Assembly: GCA_903938955.1 (NCBI GenBank)
Contig: CAJAFJ010000150.1
Location: forward strand, 1-17,675
Reading direction: 5' to 3'
DNA: 17,675 bases
From: an uncultured beta proteobacterium
GTDB lineage: Bacteria > Pseudomonadota > Gammaproteobacteria > Burkholderiales > Burkholderiaceae
In this document: positions 15,901-17,675 of the stretch, piece after piece
Numbering within the stretch: the stretch's first letter is position 1
Layout of the letters: the number at the start of each line of letters is the position of its first letter
The notes under the pieces: model-generated
What the model was told of the DNA's origin: nothing
Databases searched by the model: none
The model's input: only the letters and a program-made list of their open reading frames with translations
Position numbers and translations under genes: made by a program

Positions 15901-17674
15901 TGGCGGCTCGGCCGCTGACCGTGATGGTGCCCGCATCGCCGATCAGCAGGTCGTCGCCATCGCCGCCTTCAGCTTCGTCTGCACCGCCAAAGCCCAGCAA
16001 CAGGTCGTTGCCGGCCTCGCCATAAAGCTTGTCGGCACCGTCGCTGGCCTTCACGCCGACATTGATCACCTCGCCAACAATGGTGTCCTTGGCCCGACCG
16101 TCGCCCAGCAGCCAGTCGTCGCCAGCGCCGCCGTACAACACGTCGTCCCCGGCTTCGCCGAAGATCGTGTCGTCGCCAGCGCCGCCGTGCAACTCGTCGT
16201 TACCGGCACCACCGAGGATGCGCGCCGCGCCCGTGCCGCTGCCAGCCTTGATCACGTCGTCGCCGGAATTGCCTTCGAGTTCATAGGCCAGGTTGGCAGT
16301 GACGCCCGACAGGTCAATGATGTCGTCGCCCTCGCCGCCCAGCGCCAGGATCAGCGAAGTGGCTTCATAACTCTGTGCTTCGTCCTCGTCGTACTCGCCG
16401 TCGCCATCGAAGTCAACCAGCGTTGACCAGACCCACACTTCACTGGTGTTCTTTTGTGTGACGATGAAGTGGTCATCACCATCGCTGAGGTCCCCCTCGA
16501 TGCGCTGGTCCGCGAATTTGCCCATATTGAGCTGCAGCACGCCGTCACCCAGTTCGGTGGCCAGCGTGGGTACACGCGTGAAGTTACTCTCGAAGTCGAG
16601 CAGCGTGATAGGGTCGGTAATGTCCCAGCTCTCATTGAGCTTAAACAGCAACAGATCCACCTTGACGAAGGCAAACAACTCCGCCGTCAGTTTGCCGGTG
16701 ATGTCGAAAATGGCCAATGGCGACAGGGCCGCCTCGCCGTAGGTGTACTCGTTGAGCACATTGGTGATGATTTCCTTGATACGAACCCGTCCATCGTTGT
16801 TAGGGTCGTGCAGGTCGAAGTCGATGGCCGCAAACAGGCCGCCGCCCACGCCGCCACGGGCAACACCCAGGTTCAGCTCGGCAGCGGCCCACAGGCCAAT
16901 GTCAAACTGCAACTCAGGCACGTCGTTGCCATTGCCGTCGGTGTCGTCGATGTACAGGCCATCTAACAATAGCGCCGGGTTGTGGAAACCGCCGTCGGCG
17001 AACTCTGCCGCGCCAAAGGTGTCGTAGGCAAAACGGAAGGGGCCGAACTGCGCTGCCAAGTCGGCATTGATCGACACGCCCAGCGGGCCCAGTAGCGAGA
17101 AGAACGCGCTGTAATTGGCCTTCAGCGTCAGCGGTGCCATGGTGAACGACACCAGGTCTGCCGGCTGACCCATCAGCATGCCAAAAATCTGCGAAGGGTC
17201 GTCGAGAATATCGATCTTGAAACCGTCGCGCAACGCGCCGCCCTTGAGCATCTTGTTCACACCAGCCGTGGGGGATTTGTCGCCCGGATTGGTGCCACCC
17301 GCCGTGCTCAGACCACTGGCAAGTCCAGCGGCAATTTGTGCCGGGGTCTTGCCACCGAGCAGCCCGCTCTTGAGGTCCTTGAGCGCCGTGGCGTCGAGGT
17401 CGAACGGCAAACTTTCTAGAGCGGCGAAGTCAAGCTCTCCGCCCTCAATGGCGCCCAGAAGCTCTTCGCGAGAACCCACCAGATCCAGACTCGGAATCAG
17501 ATCATCAAAATACAGGACGATGGGCCCACCACTGACATCGATCGAGTCGACTAAATCGATAACCTGGTCGACGATCTCGATCGCTTTGATGATGCCCGGG
17601 TTGATCATGCCTGACATGGCCGCGATGTCGAGCATGGTGGTTGGGCCGGCCAGTTGCGAGATGACGGGAATTTC
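6947..17674 (-). CDS. Giant RTX / Calx-beta exoprotein with C-terminal metzincin domain (5' end outside window)
   Basis: Very large secreted or surface calcium-binding protein. The first in-frame ATG is at 17635 (3,562 residues from there), but 13 more codons without a stop precede it to the window edge and no ribosome binding site is visible, so the N-terminus is almost certainly missing. Numbering from that Met: a globular region with EF-hand-like loops at 277-288 and 408-419; RTX block 1 at about 430-785; beta-rich, partly RTX-like region to 1180; three Calx-beta-like modules at 1180-1620; spacer modules at 1720-1945; interrupted RTX block 2 at 1945-2880; two concanavalin-like modules at 2965-3335; metzincin domain at 3363-3490 with HELGHAMGLGH and a following GVMS Met-turn. 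I saw no cysteine. RTX repeats and lack of cysteine are typical of type I secretion substrates; adhesion, matrix or protease roles are inference. The next four genes probably export or process it. TGA stop at 6949-6947. Confidence 0.93.
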   Translation of the reverse strand, partial: EIPVISQLAGPTTMLDIAAMSGMINPGIIKAIEIVDQVIDLVDSIDVSGGPIVLYFDDLIPSLDLVGSREELLGAIEGGELDFAALESLPFDLDATALKDLKSGLLGGKTPAQIAAGLASGLSTAGGTNPGDKSPTAGVNKMLKGGALRDGFKIDILDDPSQIFGMLMGQPADLVSFTMAPLTLKANYSAFFSLLGPLGVSINADLAAQFGPFRFAYDTFGAAEFADGGFHNPALLLDGLYIDDTDGNGNDVPELQFDIGLWAAAELNLGVARGGVGGGLFAAIDFDLHDPNNDGRVRIKEIITNVLNEYTYGEAALSPLAIFDITGKLTAELFAFVKVDLLLFKLNESWDITDPITLLDFESNFTRVPTLATELGDGVLQLNMGKFADQRIEGDLSDGDDHFIVTQKNTSEVWVWSTLVDFDGDGEYDEDEAQSYEATSLILALGGEGDDIIDLSGVTANLAYELEGNSGDDVIKAGSGTGAARILGGAGNDELHGGAGDDTIFGEAGDDVLYGGAGDDWLLGDGRAKDTIVGEVINVGVKASDGADKLYGEAGNDLLLGFGGADEAEGGDGDDLLIGDAGTITVSGRAAIKIENTDAGARGFNDLLSGGANDDQIYGGKGDDTINGDAGADELLGEQGFDIITGDAGADLILGGDDNDTIDGGSGNDQIYGNAGADLINGGDADDWIYGGTGADIIHGNDGSDHLFGNSDPDKLYGDAGNDYLEGGQGNDLLLGDVGQDTLVAGYGSDTLDGQDDSDKYLITARGGLLTELTTAYDSGASGTDTLTFSGTSYSDTVLLRAMADAYFPLQSKLDGLVSKYFNSGEADKLGAILQAVQDAYGPHDVPTGMVGAITTAYEATGASVTSIVAAVADHYKSELETLGADTDTAFIALINSGGAKVERFNYRNLEGITVNTLAGEDYVVSDDVLAATTINLGLDDDTVQVGQVFRSERSKDFDGLITGITAEDIYSTTEITRGWLSNGVSVATTINGGDGNDNFTVFRNVAVLNLNGGDGDDLFTVRAFALAGSTDSERARTDMKGDGGADTILYAVNAPVGIDGGDGFDTVRVVGTEFADDFVITDSGVFGAGLNISYVNIEKLVADGAEGDDRYFVLSTGLDVVTEIDGGLGSDSFFVGGNPSRSPIAVISDDLRGHSGIILHSVESNIDGSAWQGLPVDGLSANVGDNEESMVLVSETAGSSSVFEGMAYASNAAGLAFDSYTIRLTRQPTATVRVNVVPAGMSPEEEAKGYADLVFLKPGTDAADDANWVAFADLPALEFTIANWNTAQSVTFRAVNDAASEGKRFTFINHTLRNSDDPEYRDVQMRSVKVLMNDDDRDGVVITPSGTGNTVLEDGFTDSFEVRLTKAPTSTVTVDMSVLNNDISLSSLTLTFTTGNWNTAQTVTVTGKSDTYIEGFHTDYISFNVVSSDAAQTLTVSSLAIDGDFDLPGIQSIPVDKATTYVLLPNRPVVGTLNVSVGGVALAADRFDLRGNTLSFLSTTGMPEQRTGQVLVSYSYIEAGYNGTEVRDAVVDIYDEDTPMVIIEPVNDGSLDVIEGSGTTDSYIVRLSRAPGEGETVTVTADAFKTRTTYGGTALFNEQVTVNGESFTTLIFTNSNLDWKYGKTVTVAAIDDTQLDGNDTQVLAPELQTVNKIRGPLIIEGAAGEGSLTLPAPLMMPWEVNQRPSDGDVMSFSSGSGAGASETMEVLEADLDAVVAALTLEDATITTIQDLIGKTLEMTVGAGTAVVIDANRPRDLFDRFWLITSVTKTTDGKVTLGLKNPSQIDPGKLPDGSAPTSSSEYAITSLSMNFFADEREQVDYLFVYDQDSVANDVGALTSSDGAVIGFTNNQMTVELAALQRAAKLLGLSSVDELAGKTIEITVGDGVGRSWTIAGVASGPSAEYRTLTLTDASGSGTPNNRSEFRIEGSDRYGRIVGFGMGPNVLFNGRSQPGGITYGDLEVVDMGLGSGNDQVRVDYAPHSDDHATERSGDFHTLLMLDTGAGNDRVTVKLDAVQDGQFALSLGQGDDTVIGGDSSADLIVFGNDGADAITTGSGADTVFGDSGRVDYVNGTGAIVTRFGHTEARNLINPPVDSASNAGGVATLTDTDANFATSYGGLAGLMMQVIGADGHVQYRRIVSNTATTLTLDTPWDTLPTTSSAYRVSVYPEDQTDGLYRGARHVWSIDELPGGNDTLSTGAGDDTAIGGAGNDAINGDSGSNWLAGDDAKFDYLPVAGTDGATRLSSILDPNIVGDDTLTGGGDNDFLLGGFGNDILYGMGGDDVLIGDAAVVNFDASGMMVRIETLDGEDLRNGADELRGEDGSDVLIGGGNSDRIDGGSEDDLIFGDNVLLTLNPGSGDAMSTRYRTVAGALYDADGNELLGTTAQTRPGGNAAWADWTITLDASMEAGRFGDDYLAGGAHSDTIFGQRGNDTIQGDGSIDEVVSALRVTDGSLQIDPSVESVTDGDDYIEGNAGADLIFGNLGQDDIVGGSSSAFVFSLKAKEQRDDGTDMIFGGAGTDLARNDLGDQSHGRDADMILGDNGNIFRIVTVTVTNNVTALRTFNYDNYASDTRIVVRAAGLVDYTPGGKDYVPTSADQGAADEIHGESGDDFIYGMAGDDVLFGEGQDDDLIGGWGHDWMSGGTGDDGVLGDDGRLLTSRNGTAEPLAGVVTATVQSTVSTPGGVQTAILNPTGQLSKVGDLTPFNVDPVSANVLAVPKFVNDIIYGGWGNDFLHGGSGDDAMSGAEALPIFYTAPKNSGNVLQYNVATGQFTKYDEYAPMTQINDFLLNFNATEGPQDTYAAITSHKATDGEDKLFGDLGNDWLVGGSGRDALYGGWGDDLLNADDDQSTAGGLNNTPDTHTSYEDRAFGGAGRDVLIANTGGDRLIDWVGEFNSYIVPFAPFGNATVSRTLQPQLAEFLYAVSKSDGADPNLGNTSDPRNGEPLGELGVIRQSDSVWQEQTGAPADPQAGNVPGGKRDVLRSADMNNGQTQGLLADSGVWQVTGGALEVAASSPQADAVAVYQVGDALPSYFEVTASIKALKPTAGWNANSYVVFDYQSKTNFKFAGIDASTNKLVMGQRTAAGWEVLQQVAFSGSIKSGTWYNVMLSVNGLTATLIVDNKTTLNHTFKATVVDGYSYGLNWGLVGFGSNKSRGAIDNIAVQVVPPTAKVTRTEDFSTGMGPTLTAVPNSSIGAWSVNSGLLAGSPPAGADAAFQLLNVSGVSKFKTDSLLEMSTVLRTSGRTGFVFDSYSDTDFKWVAVDTATKQVLIGHRSGAAWVVDAVASNASLSSTANITLGVTVKGSSVSVTVNGQTVLGFAFNAVAVDGRFGLFTNSATARFDSVTVKTNDSAVPAALSSGVAGTNLSGAEADIPASTAQIQALIDEATRLWGRTEDPLHLAALGSVQVSFADLPAGQVAEFMDGQLVLDRTADGFGWFVDATPGDNSEFSLVGGVLTANALSGAYGRMDMLSAIAHELGHAMGLGHGSGVMSETLLPGQRVLPEPDAPAVVLQKAITIDWARADSEEWLAASNDLTLNQAWRQRFVNHLGASESSLRPNASMRFQIGERSVARQT
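7165..7545 (-). other. Matrixin/serralysin-like metzincin domain of the giant exoprotein
   Basis: The full zinc motif HELGHAMGLGH occupies residues 3463-3473 (zinc histidines 3463, 3467, 3473; catalytic Glu 3464), followed by Met 3478 in GVMS, the expected Met-turn. Upstream lie a helix STAQIQALIDEATRLW and the block GFGWFVDATPGDNSEF. All catalytic residues are present, so activity is plausible. Only about 85 residues follow, leaving room for a C-terminal secretion signal. Confidence 0.85.
7630..8740 (-). repeat. Tandem concanavalin-like beta-sandwich modules
   Basis: Two modules of about 180 residues, 8740-8170 and 8160-7630. They share a layout: a W-x-V start (VWQVTGGALEV; AWSVNSGLLAG), a strand with YFEVTASI or LLEMSTVL, a VVFDYQS / FVFDSYS turn, FKFAGID or FKWVAVD, then LVMGQRTAAGW or VLIGHRSGAAW, a VNG-T/Q strand, and a G-L-x-x-F/T closing strand. 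This resembles LamG / concanavalin-type folds that bind glycans or surfaces. Binding is inferred from fold resemblance only. Confidence 0.65.
8990..11800 (-). repeat. RTX nonapeptide block 2, interrupted
   Basis: A second and longer RTX region (residues about 1945-2880). Runs such as GGFGNDILYGMGGDDVLIGD alternate with 30 to 100 residue inserts that are not RTX, for example at about 11470-11140, 10620-10450 and 9720-9520. Compared with block 1 the repeats are more diverged and more often broken, which suggests several beta-rolls separated by loops or small domains. Confidence 0.9.
11170..12480 (-). repeat. Recurring 'GKTxExTVG' module, three diverged copies
   Basis: Copies at about 12480-12260, 12055-11890 and 11325-11170. 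Shared order: L-x-G-K-T-x-E-x-T-V-G (third copy LAGLMMQVIG), a strand with W/R-x-I-x-x-V/N, a TLxL strand, a proline-containing turn, and S-E/A-Y/F-x-I/V. The first two copies are also preceded by a helix rich in Leu and Ala. I do not know a named family for it. The third copy sits inside an insert of RTX block 2. Confidence 0.5.
12770..14095 (-). repeat. Three Calx-beta-like modules
   Basis: Three diverged copies of a beta-sandwich pattern at about 14095-13675, 13660-13340 and 13060-12770. Each has an E-G/D-G turn, then a strand of the type SYTIRLTRQPTATVRVNV, SFEVRLTKAPTSTVTVDM or SYIVRLSRAPGEGETVTV, and later a W-N/W-K-x-x-x-x-V strand such as GNWNTAQTVTV. This is the Calx-beta signature found in adhesins and large surface proteins, where it binds calcium. 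Between copies two and three lies an unassigned beta-rich linker. Confidence 0.75.
15380..16345 (-). repeat. RTX nonapeptide block 1 of the giant exoprotein
   Basis: Roughly 25 to 30 tandem copies of GGxGxDxLx-type repeats, for example YGGAGDDWL and YGGKGDDTI, spanning about residues 430-785. Such repeats fold into a calcium-loaded parallel beta-roll outside the cell and stay unfolded in the low-calcium cytoplasm. Two short non-repeat inserts (about 16095-16035 and 15930-15860) interrupt the run. On the plus strand the same bases appear as recurring GTCGTCGCC / TTGCCG words. Confidence 0.93.
16379..16807 (-). other. EF-hand-like calcium loops before RTX block 1
   Basis: Two 12-residue loops match the EF-hand consensus: DPNNDGRVRIKE (16807-16772) and DFDGDGEYDEDE (16414-16379), with acidic or Asn at positions 1, 3, 5, Gly at 6 and Glu at 12. 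A third, less perfect loop DDTDGNGND lies a little earlier (about 16950-16920). Confidence 0.55.
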
Positions 17675-17675
17675 A

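Noticed and set aside
15380..16345. Short periodic DNA repeats suggestive of a CRISPR array or minisatellite
   Set aside because: Repeat units are about 27 bases, imperfect and in frame, and encode RTX nonapeptides without spacer structure.

Overview
The window looks like part of a high-GC proteobacterial chromosome. The codon style and protein sequences fit a betaproteobacterium of the Burkholderiales (Comamonadaceae-like), but this is an impression from reading, not a computed result. Every real gene lies on the minus strand, so the operon reads from right to left. No tRNA, rRNA, insertion sequence, CRISPR array or phage gene was seen, and no gene-free stretch exceeds about 50 bases.

In transcription order the genes are: (1) a giant, apparently cysteine-free exoprotein of more than 3,570 residues (17674 to 6947), open at the window edge so its true N-terminus is outside. 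It has an N-terminal globular region with EF-hand-like loops, a first RTX calcium-binding block, three Calx-beta-like modules, a second long interrupted RTX block, two concanavalin-like modules and a C-terminal zinc metzincin domain. (2) A SapC-family protein (6895 to 6119). (3) A membrane fusion (HlyD-type) protein with a cytoplasmic GAF domain (6114 to 4240). (4) A polytopic protein joining a PqqD-like domain, an M50 (site-2 protease type) core and an HlyD-type periplasmic part (4217 to 2064). (5) A shortened SecA-like ATPase (2071 to 53). (6) The first 18 codons of a further gene beginning with a signal peptide (56 to 1), whose ATG overlaps the SecA-like stop codon and which is cut by the window edge.

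Gaps and overlaps of +51, +4, +22, -8 and -4 bases indicate one co-transcribed and probably translationally coupled unit. The most interesting inference is that this is a complete export machine for the giant protein that has two HlyD-type periplasmic adaptors but no ABC transporter in view. The only visible ATPase is the SecA-like protein, which keeps its motor motifs but lacks most of the part that in SecA pushes polypeptide through SecYEG. The truncated last gene could supply an outer-membrane channel, but its identity cannot be read from 18 codons.
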